In this document: positions 1 through 6,947 of the stretch, in pieces
Layout of the letters: each line of letters opens with the position of its first letter
Position numbering within the stretch: position 1 is the stretch's first letter
NCBI RefSeq assembly: GCF_000330505.1
Contig: NW_004191656.1
Coordinates: 63,099 to 76,122 of the forward strand
Direction of reading: 5' to 3'
DNA: 13,024 nt
Source: Entamoeba invadens IP1
Taxonomy: Eukaryota > Evosea > Mastigamoebida > Endamoebidae
Notes under the pieces: generated by a model
The model's input: only the letters and a program-made list of their open reading frames with translations
What the model was told of the DNA's origin: nothing
Database searches by the model: none
Made by a program: the position numbers and the translations under genes

Positions 1-600
1 AGTAAATACAAATGCTTTTGGATCTTCAATTTCGATAACATTTTTAAGTCCATACCTGTTATAAGATGTTGGATCGGGATCAATTCTCTTGTAAAGCACG
101 TTTCCATATTGGTTTCCATTATTATATTCAACTACAAAACAGAGTTTGCTATGGTTTTTGATTTTGTCAAAGAAAGAATAATCACTATCACCTTTATTGT
201 TGTTAAAAACAATTTCTTTTATTGGCCCAACACCTTTTTCGAGTTCTTCCACATTTATGCCACTTTGTGTTGACAAAAAACAATTCTTCAATTTCGAAAC
301 CTTTTCATATATTTCGAAAAGGGTATTTTTATTATATTTATAGTTCTCATTGTAATCATTTAATCTTCTACAAACCAATTTGAGATATTCACTCTCGATA
401 AATGATTCTTCTGTATTGTTTACTATCTTGTCTTTATAAACAATACGATCTCTGTATTCTATTTTTGGAGTAGATTCTGAATCTACATTGGATTTGGCAA
501 GTATTTCATCGAGAGTAATATTATTAATTACGTCCAATTTACCCAACGCCAATGCAATATTATTTGCCTTAATTCGGGTGTTTTGACTTGAAGATGTCAT
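1..600 (-). CDS. TLDc-domain-like protein, 5' (N-terminal) part, runs off the window
   Basis: Reading from the ATG at 600-598 on the minus strand gives 200 codons without a stop up to base 1, so the C-terminal part is missing. The N-terminal 40 residues are polar. Residues about 44-110 are rich in charged residues (KIEYRDRIVYKDKIV, then EKVSKLKNC) and could form helices or a coiled coil. From about residue 127 the pattern resembles the start of a TLDc domain: IKEIVFNNNKGDSD, then FFDKIKNHSKLCFVVEYNNG, then QYGNVLYKRI, then EDPKAFVFT. This matches the usual order of strand, F-x-x-K loop, G-x-x-FG-x-Y-like strand and aFvFsL. TLDc proteins are linked to oxidative-stress protection and V-ATPase regulation in other eukaryotes, and many are annotated in Entamoeba. 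The family call rests on my reading of this pattern. The frame is certain; the function is inferred. Confidence 0.62.
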   Translation of the reverse strand, partial: MTSSSQNTRIKANNIALALGKLDVINNITLDEILAKSNVDSESTPKIEYRDRIVYKDKIVNNTEESFIESEYLKLVCRRLNDYNENYKYNKNTLFEIYEKVSKLKNCFLSTQSGINVEELEKGVGPIKEIVFNNNKGDSDYSFFDKIKNHSKLCFVVEYNNGNQYGNVLYKRIDPDPTSYNRYGLKNVIEIEDPKAFVFT

Positions 601-1924
601 ATGTGATTTTTTGGTTTTGAAATAGTTCTTTAAATTTGTATGAATGATTATTGTTTGTTAAAATAAATAATATGAATTTAGAATTTATAACCTTTTAACG
701 ATAATTAATATTATTATTTAAATATAAAAAATCTTTATAATGATTTTAAACTACCTTTTCAATTTTAAAATCGTATCAAATAAAAAGTTTTTAAATGATT
801 TTTAGTTTTTTATTGGAACTTTATTAATTTAATGGTTTAGAAATATAGTTTTATAAAAAAAATTATAAATAATAAGTTATGTACTCAAGAATCTTATCTA
901 GAAATATTATAAAAACTTCAAAAACCAAATAAATGTTTTTACCTGTTTTTTTAGAGTTTTCAGATACTGATATCTCTTAATATTTTTGGGGGTACAAAAC
1001 CCCAATAAACAAAAATAATAATATAAGTTTAATTTTATTAAAAAATATTTAATAAAATGTACTTTTACTACATTTTTTAATACATATATTCATATTGTTT
1101 CAATTAAAAATATATTATTATTATAAACAATTATTAATATATTGTATAAAAGATAGTTTAGTTCATTATAATACATTAATATTTATATTATTTAAATGAG
1201 TGTTATTCAGTGTGATATTAAAAATAAATGTAAATTATTGTCTATATTATATTGTATTAACAACATATTGTCGATATATAATAATTGTTAATTTTGGCTA
1301 CTTTTATGTTGTACAGTTACATATACCTTAATGTTTTTAAATAGTGATATACAAACAACTAACTATTACAAAAATTCTATTCATCACTATTCAATATAAT
1401 GTTATTGATCATAAAAAAATCTTGACTAACAATTATTTATTAATAACATTTATTTATAATTATAATAAGATGTTGTAATATATTTTTAATAATAAAAACA
1501 AATAACTTTTTATTAAAATGGAAAAAAGTCTATATGACAATTATGTGAACATTGCTAATTATTATTAACACAAGATTATTATTGAAATAAATGTTTTTGT
1601 TGAAAATATAATAAGATTTAATTAAAATTATTAAACAAAAATAATACATATAAAAGTATGTTAATAATTAAATCAAATTAAATACTATTATAAAATAAAA
1701 AAGTGAACAAAATATTTGTTATTTTGTGTTGAACGAACAAACTTTTATTTTAAGTAACATTTCATCAATTAAATGATATTTGAAACAAGTTTTTATTTAA
1801 AAACAACAGAAATTAAAAGCGATATAATCTTTTTTGTATCATTTTTTAATGATGTAACTATTTTGTCTATTTTCCAAATAAAAAGTTTACATAAAGATAA
1901 TCATAACATCTCGAAAACAATTAA
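601..1924. other. AT-rich intergenic desert
   Basis: No gene is supported here. The stretch is dominated by A/T runs with stops in all frames; the few short ATG frames (for example a 31-codon one at about 1196) show no coding character. The start-proximal part (601-720) is presumably the promoter side of the minus-strand gene ending at 600. A short GC stem-loop (986-1005) is the only marked local structure. Confidence 0.6.
986..1005. repeat. Short GC hairpin TTGGGG...CCCCAA
   Basis: TTGGGG (986-991) pairs with CCCCAA (1000-1005) around the loop GTACAAAA. It stands out because the surrounding kilobase has almost no G or C runs. It could be the eroded end of a fold-back element. No function can be assigned. 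Confidence 0.4.
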
Positions 1925-2095
1925 ATGTTGTTTTTAATTGTATTATATTTCTTTGATGTAATTTATGCCTTTTCTGATACTCCATTAAAACCAAGTTTCA
2001 TTAGAGTTACTCATGGACAAGAATATGAATTGGCACGAAGGCTCGAGTCACAAGTTGAAAATTTAGAACAACAAAACCAGAATTTACAACATTAA
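1925..2095 (+). CDS. 56-codon ORF with signal-peptide-like start and coiled coil; probably 5' fragment of a broken gene
   Basis: ATG at 1925 opens a 56-residue frame ending at TAA 2093-2095. Residues 1-16 (MLFLIVLYFFDVIYAF) form a hydrophobic stretch typical of a signal peptide, with possible cleavage soon after the Ala-Phe-Ser segment. The remainder (VTHGQEYELARRLESQ, then VENLEQQNQNLQ) has heptad-like spacing of Leu and Val among Gln, Glu and Asn, suggesting a coiled coil. Its base composition is clearly richer than the flanks, which supports past or present coding. It lies in the same frame as the ORF at 2219-2569, separated by several stops, so it is probably the start of one decayed gene rather than a gene for a complete small secreted protein. 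No family recognised. Confidence 0.35.
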   Translation: MLFLIVLYFFDVIYAFSDTPLKPSFIRVTHGQEYELARRLESQVENLEQQNQNLQH

Positions 2096-2218
2096 TAATT
2101 ACAATCAATTCAAAAATAAATTATTTTTTGTCTGAAATGAAAACACTAAAATGTTTCTTTCACGAGGAGTTTTGTTTGGCCCATTTTCAAGACAAGAACT
2201 TATCACGTTCAACAACTT

Positions 2219-2569
2219 ATGTTTGAAATCCTAGAAAAGGAACTTGAAGTTGATCATTTTGGTTCAAGAAGAGTGATTGCTGCAATAAGATTTCTCATTC
2301 CGATAATTGAATGGATGACTGCAGAAAGCACTAAAAGAACGTTGGGTACGTTTTGGAAAACACAAAATAGGTTCATAAGGAAATTTGAAACATCAAAAAT
2401 GAAAAGCAAAATTACAATTGAAAGAAAAGAAGAGGTTGAAACGATGGAACTTAAATTTAAAAATATAAGAACATTTATATTTGATCTTACACATTGTTTA
2501 TTTGATGTGTTGGATAATCCATTATTTACTTATTATGAAGCTCGAAGAGAGACAATTGGTATTGTTTAA
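2219..2569 (+). CDS. Hypothetical protein, 116 aa, helical; probably 3' fragment of a broken gene
   Basis: ATG at 2219, TAA at 2567-2569. The protein is largely alpha-helical by composition. A mixed N-terminal part (residues 1-25) is followed by a hydrophobic segment RFLIPIIEWM (about 24-33), a basic stretch (TKRTLGTFWKTQNRFIRKFE), a Lys/Glu-rich segment (about 59-80) and an aromatic C-terminal part (FIFDLTHCLFDVL). The frame is open for about 23 codons upstream of this ATG. A different frame covering 2136-2212 also looks coding, so the ATG may not be the original start. Sequence after the stop remains coding-like in the same frame for 28 codons. I do not recognise the family. An automated annotation would probably call it as a small gene; I think it is a remnant. 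Confidence 0.4.
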   Translation: MFEILEKELEVDHFGSRRVIAAIRFLIPIIEWMTAESTKRTLGTFWKTQNRFIRKFETSKMKSKITIERKEEVETMELKFKNIRTFIFDLTHCLFDVLDNPLFTYYEARRETIGIV

Positions 2570-2656
2570 AACATGAATAAGTTTTTGTTGGATATAGAAA
2601 ATCGAGTTGAAGAGATAAAATATACTAAAAGCTTATATTTACAAACACGATTATGA

Positions 2657-3472
2657 AATAAACGATTGGGAAATGGTTTTGATTTTTATTGTTTTGAAAC
2701 ATTTTTAGTCGGATAAATATTAAACATGTGACATTTGAATATATTTAATTATATTAATATCAGTAAATTAAAAATGTATTTAAAAAACAAATATAATGAC
2801 AGTGAATATTACATTTGATATTAATGTGATATGTTATTATTCTACAATTTTTAAAAATAAAATTTTTTTTATAATAGTAATAATTTTGTTTGTATTTTTA
2901 TCTATTTTATAACATTCAGTATAAGCTGTGTTTTGTTAAATTTGCGAGTGATATTTAAAATATTTGACTATGTTTAATTTGATAATAAATACACACAAAA
3001 ATTATTGTGTTGTACAATAATTTTTATGTGTTTTTGAAATATATTTTAAGCATTTTGCTTTTATATAATATTCAAAGTTATATGGAATTGACAATATTTG
3101 TATTAAATGATAAACTAAATAACATTTATAACAACACTAAACAAAAAAAATATCACAAACTAATAATTAGTTGTTGATTTATTATTATTTATAATAATAA
3201 CTATTAATTATAATAGTAAATTATAGCAATTGTTATAATATTTTATCATTATATTCAAATAATATTATTAACTATTTTACAACTAAATATTTTAATAAAT
3301 TTTCACTTTTTAGATATTCAGGTTGTAATAAACAAATTAATTTCATTTAATTCAAATATAAAAAAATACAAAAAACCAAAACAATATATTATTAATAAAA
3401 TATAATAAATTGAATAGAATAGTTTAATAGTTAAATTAAATCAAATTGTTAACTTGATAACAAAAATAGCCA
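2657..3472. other. AT-rich intergenic region
   Basis: No ORF of substance on either strand. The stretch consists of A/T-rich sequence with many short palindromes (for example around 3180-3240) and one strong stem-loop listed separately. The last 80 bases before 3473 must contain the promoter and short leader of the phosphatase gene; I see no clear TATTTAAA-type box there. Confidence 0.6.
2991..3031. repeat. Long near-perfect stem-loop (18-base arms, 5-base loop)
   Basis: The left arm 2991-3008 starts ACACACAAAAATTATTGT. The right arm 3014-3031 pairs with it at 17 of 18 positions; the only mismatch is at base 2996. The loop is GTTGT. In AT-rich DNA short palindromes are common, but an 18-base arm with a 5-base loop is unusual. 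It could be a fold-back element remnant or an RNA hairpin. Confidence 0.6.
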
Positions 3473-4267
3473 ATGAGTCACAACCGATCACTATTTGACT
3501 ATTTTGTTATTCGTCGCTCAACAAGTGTATCTCAGAGTTATATAAGTGAGACTGTGACTCAATCAGAACTTGACATTTCGAAAGAGAAAAAGCCGAAGAA
3601 AAATCTTGAGGACTATGACTTTACTGTAATTACACACCCATTTTCAGTGCTCAAAAATAAACCGCTCCAAACAACAAACCAGCCAACACCAAAAAAGATT
3701 CAAAAATTTTTGAAGCACAAAAAAGTGAAAACAAGAAAAATTCTTTGTAAAGACAAAAACACGCGGAAGTTTAAATATTTAAAATTTGACTGCACAAGTC
3801 GAGGAACGGAGATATGCAAAAACGTGTTTATAGGAAGCGCACACGTCGCGTGTAACACTAACTGGCTCAAAGAGAATAAAATCAAAAAAGTGATCAACGT
3901 GACGCCAAATCTTGTGTGTTTCTATGAGAATAGAAGTAACGTGGAATATCACTACTTTCAACACCAAATAGTTACTCTAAGAGTCCCTGTGAGAGACGAG
4001 TCGGACGTTCCAATTGAAATGTATTTCGACGAGTTAAAACAACACATCGACGAGGCAAGAAGTCATAATGAGAACGTCTTTGTACACTGCGAAAAGGGAC
4101 TAAGTCGGTCTGCTTGTGTAATTGTGGCTTATTTGATGATGACTTATCAAATCAATATTAAAACAGCAGAAAAGATATTTAAAGAGAGATTCTATCATAT
4201 TGCTCTACACAGCGGATTTTATCAGAAACTAAGTTTTGGAAGACCAAAACAAAATGCAAATTTGTGA
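3473..4267 (+). CDS. Dual-specificity protein phosphatase (DUSP family)
   Basis: ATG 3473, TGA 4265-4267, 264 residues. The catalytic domain spans about residues 105-255. It contains the P-loop signature VHCEKGLSRSACVIVAY: His205, nucleophile Cys206, Arg212, Ser213 (HCx5RS). A candidate general acid is Asp175 in VPVRDESDVP, at the usual distance before the P-loop. INVTPNLVCF (141-150) corresponds to the strand before the acid loop, and GFYQKLS (248-254) to the final helix of the fold. Such enzymes remove phosphate from Tyr and Ser/Thr of proteins. The 100-residue N-terminal extension is basic, with a cluster KHKKVKTRK (81-89) that could direct nuclear entry, and begins with a PIP-box-like NRSLFDYF (4-11). 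No signal peptide or membrane segment. The last 10 residues appear to result from a frame change: the adjoining frame keeps coding character to 4361. Confidence 0.9.
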   Translation: MSHNRSLFDYFVIRRSTSVSQSYISETVTQSELDISKEKKPKKNLEDYDFTVITHPFSVLKNKPLQTTNQPTPKKIQKFLKHKKVKTRKILCKDKNTRKFKYLKFDCTSRGTEICKNVFIGSAHVACNTNWLKENKIKKVINVTPNLVCFYENRSNVEYHYFQHQIVTLRVPVRDESDVPIEMYFDELKQHIDEARSHNENVFVHCEKGLSRSACVIVAYLMMTYQINIKTAEKIFKERFYHIALHSGFYQKLSFGRPKQNANL

Positions 4268-4361
4268 GAAGAGAAAAACTAGAAAAAGCGTCGAGAAAGT
4301 CAACGAAGAACTGGTAATGGATATCATCAAGGAAATCGAAATGAAGAAAGTCGAAGAGTGA
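4238..4361 (+). other. Displaced C-terminal coding segment of the phosphatase (apparent frameshift)
   Basis: In the frame one base away from the phosphatase the sequence stays open through its stop, and reads EDQNKMQICEKRKTRKSVEK, then VNEELVMDIIKEIEMKKVEE, to TGA 4359-4361. Codons use C and G in third positions (GTC, GAG, AAC, ATC, AAG) like the phosphatase body and unlike the flanking spacer. The natural switch point is TTTT at 4234-4237. With one T fewer, the protein would be about 295 residues and end in a charged helix, which suits the end of a DUSP fold. It could be a sequencing error, a real mutation, or a chance open frame. Confidence 0.5.
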
Positions 4362-4749
4362 AAAACGTAAAAATGTAGTTTAAATAAACTTTAATTAATT
4401 TAATTATTTAATTATTAAAGTATTTAAATTATTAAATTATTAAAATAAAGAGAAAAAACGGACATGGAAACAAAGAACGTGAAAATGGGACAAAAAACTT
4501 TTTATGTAGTTTAGGGACATCGTCCCGCTAAAAAGGATGCATTTCTGTGTATAAAGGCTCCTTTATATTTATTTCGTATCCGCCACGTTTTTAAAACTTA
4601 ATAACAGCTGTTCAAGTAGTTATGCTCATTAATATGTGTTCAAATACTTATTTATCATTGTTTGTATCGATTTTTAATTTTTATAGATTATTTTATATAT
4701 TTTTTGCTCAAATAAATTGTAAGAATTATTTTTACACATTATTCAATTA
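4362..4749. other. Intergenic region downstream of the phosphatase
   Basis: The first TAATT motifs (about 4393 onward) in an AATT-rich patch are likely 3'-end signals for the phosphatase mRNA. At 4514-4526 GGGAC and GTCCC form a hairpin with loop ATC, flanked by TTTA and TAAA that extend the pairing. The stretch 4460-4600 is less AT-rich than its surroundings, but I see no conserved ORF and cannot assign it. Confidence 0.5.
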
Positions 4750-4993
4750 CATGGAGGATAAAAAACAGCTTCCGTCTTTTTAACCGCTTCCACTTGATTT
4801 AATAGTTATAAATAATAACTTTATAATAAAAAGTATGATACAAATTACCACCTCGGACAAAAAAAGTCTCCACGAGGCATATTCAGCCTTCATGGTAAAC
4901 AGTACTATACATTTTATTATATTAATATTATTTAAATCTATAAAATCAAGTGGAAGCGGTTAAAAAGACGGAAGCGGTTTTTTAGCCCCCCTG
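4750..4993. mobile_element. Mariner-type MITE, 244 bp, TA target duplication
   Basis: Long terminal inverted repeats face each other: left 4750-4800 and right about 4943-4993. They are ungapped with 4 differences in 51 positions, all within the first 18; weaker pairing continues about 15-20 bases further in. The ends read CATGGAGG and CAGGGGGG inward. TA dinucleotides at 4748-4749 and 4994-4995 give the expected Tc1/mariner target duplication. Each arm holds the octamer CCGCTTCC (or CAGCTTCC) twice, 18 bases apart, a plausible transposase-binding direct repeat. The centre is non-coding and has a small hairpin (CCTCGGAC / GTC..CGAGG, 4851-4877). It has no transposase and would depend on one supplied in trans. 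Confidence 0.85.
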
Positions 4994-4995
4994 TA

Positions 4996-5544
4996 TAGTT
5001 AATTATGTATTACAATAAAATTATTATTAAAAAAATAATTTGTTATTGTATTGTTTCAAACTGTCTAAAATCAATATTATAATGCTAATCAATTATTTTC
5101 ATAAATAATTGTTAATATTATTTATATTTTTTGTTATTAAAAAATTAATTTTTGTTTATTTTAACAAAGTTAATATTTAACAAACAAATTCAATTATACT
5201 CGTGCATTTATTTCACGGGTCTTTGTTATAAAACGATTTGGTCTTGTTTTAATTGTATTACAATAATTTACCAATTGAAATTTTACTAATATTTTAATAT
5301 ATAACAATGGTTATATCGAATTATTTTTAACAAAACAACAACAATTAATAACAGTTGTGGTGAATTTTTGTGAATGATTAATAACATCAATCAATGTATT
5401 TTAATATATTTTTTATTTACTAATTTAAAATATTATTTTGCTGATATTTTTTTTAATTTAAAAAAAATGATTTTTCAATTTTTTTAATTGTTTACAATAA
5501 AATATTTGGAAATAATTAAACGACGAAAAACTAAGAATATCAAA
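4996..5544. other. AT-rich spacer upstream of the LRR gene
   Basis: No gene or element recognised. It has A/T runs, several TTGTTAT-like words and an ACAACAACAATTAATAACAG patch near 5335. The promoter of the gene at 5545 must lie in its last part; no canonical box is clear to me. Confidence 0.5.
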
Positions 5545-6567
5545 ATGTGTGGACTTTCTGGTTATCACATTATGATAGTCTCGAAATACTTCGACGATAT
5601 TAAAGATTTTATTAATTTGGAGTTGGTGTGCAAAAAGTTTGGTGGGAATATGAAAAAGTTTCATTTCAACCCAATTTCGTTAAATTCCAAAACACTTAGA
5701 TACTTCCCAAACATCGAGACACTTCATTTGTGGAATAAAAAAGATGAAAACTTTGGCAATGAATTTGTGTTAAACAGAAAAGAAAATAGAAAGAATAAAA
5801 ATAAAGGTGTTTCAAAAAAAGAGTTTTTTCAAATCATCGTGTGGTTTAATGTTGATTTTGAAACTGTTGACAAAAACAAAAGTCGAAACGTCGAGTTTAA
5901 AAATATCACTTACACTAAATGCGATAGAGAAGAATATGGTAATGTCATACCATCAAGTGTGACATCAATTGGTGAATATTGTTTCTTTTTTTGCAGTAGT
6001 TTAATTAGTGTTACAATACCATTAAAAGTAAAATCACTTGGTGATGATTGTTTCAGTAAATGCAGCAATCTAAATAGTGTTATAATACAATCGAATGTGA
6101 CATCGATTAGTAATTATTGTTTCAGTGGATGCAGCAATTTGAGAAATGTCATTATACCATCGAGTGTAACATCTTATGGCAATTGGTCTTTCAGTGGATG
6201 CGGCAGTTTGAGCAGTGTCAATATATTACCAAGTGTTACATCTATTGGTGATGGTTGTTTTTATCGATGCACTAGTTTGAGATGTGTTACTATACCACCG
6301 AGTGTCACATCATTAAATGATAACTGTTTTAGTGAATGCATAAGTTTGAGAAATGTCACGATACCATCAAGTGTTACATTAATTGGTAATTATTGTTTTG
6401 ATGAATGCAACAATTTAAGCAGTTTAACAATACCATCTAGTGTTATATTTATTGGCAATTGGTGTTTTAGTGGATGCTACAGTTTGAGTATTGTCATAAT
6501 ACCACCTAGTGTTAGAACAATTGGAAATCATTGTTTCCCATCAAACACAACAGTTCATCAGTTTTAA
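5545..6567 (+). CDS. BspA-like leucine-rich repeat protein with F-box-like N-terminus
   Basis: I choose the ATG at 5545. The frame is open upstream to 5488, but that point is a TTG and not credible in a eukaryote; MCGLSGYHIM is also a natural start. The protein has 340 residues. Residues 2-40 (LSGYHIMIVSKYF, then DFINLELVCKKF) resemble an F-box-like cap. The middle (about 60-130) is Lys/Asn-rich. From about residue 135 there are nine copies of a 23-residue repeat of the form IPSSVTSIGNYCFSGCSSLxSV(T/I), the last one cut short at ...HCFPSNTTVHQF. This is the treponemal BspA LRR type (LRR_5), with conserved Cys pairs. Proteins of this family form a large set in Entamoeba, and at least one has been reported at the cell surface despite lacking a signal peptide, as here. 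Expected role: protein binding; the partner is unknown. The stop codon overlaps TAATT. Confidence 0.9.
   Translation: MCGLSGYHIMIVSKYFDDIKDFINLELVCKKFGGNMKKFHFNPISLNSKTLRYFPNIETLHLWNKKDENFGNEFVLNRKENRKNKNKGVSKKEFFQIIVWFNVDFETVDKNKSRNVEFKNITYTKCDREEYGNVIPSSVTSIGEYCFFFCSSLISVTIPLKVKSLGDDCFSKCSNLNSVIIQSNVTSISNYCFSGCSNLRNVIIPSSVTSYGNWSFSGCGSLSSVNILPSVTSIGDGCFYRCTSLRCVTIPPSVTSLNDNCFSECISLRNVTIPSSVTLIGNYCFDECNNLSSLTIPSSVIFIGNWCFSGCYSLSIVIIPPSVRTIGNHCFPSNTTVHQF
5947..6567 (+). repeat. Tandem 69-bp LRR-coding repeat, nine units
   Basis: Nine in-register 69-base units encode the 23-residue LRR. Short DNA words recur with the same phase (ataccatc-agtgt-acat, att-ggt-aat, tgttt-agtg-atgca, agtttgag). 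Units 1, 4, 6, 7 and 8 are closest to each other; units 2 and 5 diverge more. The final unit is 66 coding bases plus the stop. Such arrays expand and contract by unequal exchange. Confidence 0.85.
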
Positions 6568-6569
6568 TT
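6565..6569 (+). terminator. TAATT 3'-end processing motif overlapping the stop of the LRR gene
   Basis: The stop TAA forms part of TAATT, the Entamoeba poly(A)-site motif, and a second TAATT follows at 6572-6576. Just after, TTTTCAAA-TAG-TTTGAAAA (about 6590-6608) is a perfect 8-base-stem hairpin. Confidence 0.45.
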
Positions 6570-6947
6570 GAGTAATTTTTTATTTGTTTTTTTCAAATAG
6601 TTTGAAAACATCGTTTTTTTCCAACATCGGTTTTTTCAGCTCCTTTATATATTACAACATAGTTAGTGGTTGTTGTAAATAAACATTACTTCCACACTCT
6701 TTGTAATTATTATTTTATGAATTTACTAAAAACAAATACAAAATATCTATTTTAATATATGTATAAATTTACATAAATATTTTTTTTATAAAAAGAAAAA
6801 AAGAAGATTAAAAGCTTGATATTTTATACAGCCATTGAAAAACTTTTAATGGTCTATAAAAAAAACACAAATAAAATTAAATATAAAATAATAAAAAATT
6901 AAAAAAATATTATAAATAGATAAAAATATAAATATTTAAGGGATTCA

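Larger units (their letters stand above)
1925..2656 (+). pseudogene. Decayed gene of unknown family (signal peptide and coiled-coil start, frame changes, internal stops)
   Basis: Coding-like sequence continues across this region but switches frame. Piece 1 is 1925-2092 (signal peptide plus coiled coil). Piece 2 is about 2136-2212 in another frame, including MFLSRGVLFGPFSRQEL from the ATG at 2151. Piece 3 is 2216-2566, back in the first frame. Piece 4 is 2570-2653, the same frame after a TAA at 2567-2569, and reads NMNKFLLDIENRVEEIKYTK up to TGA 2654-2656. AT-rich spacers with stops flank the whole block. I saw no obvious Entamoeba-type intron (GTTTGT...TAG) that would repair the frame. The simplest reading is a pseudogene with about two indels and at least two stop-bearing sites. 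The alternative is two or three unrelated small genes. Confidence 0.45.

Noticed and set aside
3700..3967. Two minus-strand frames opposite the phosphatase
   Set aside because: Antisense of a well-supported enzyme gene. The hydrophobic composition comes from reverse-reading Lys/Asn codons.
5488..5544. 19-codon N-terminal extension of the LRR protein
   Set aside because: Its first codon is TTG. The ATG at 5545 gives the natural start of the cap domain.
5458..5664. 68-codon minus-strand frame opposite the LRR gene start
   Set aside because: Antisense of the cap-encoding region, with no independent support.
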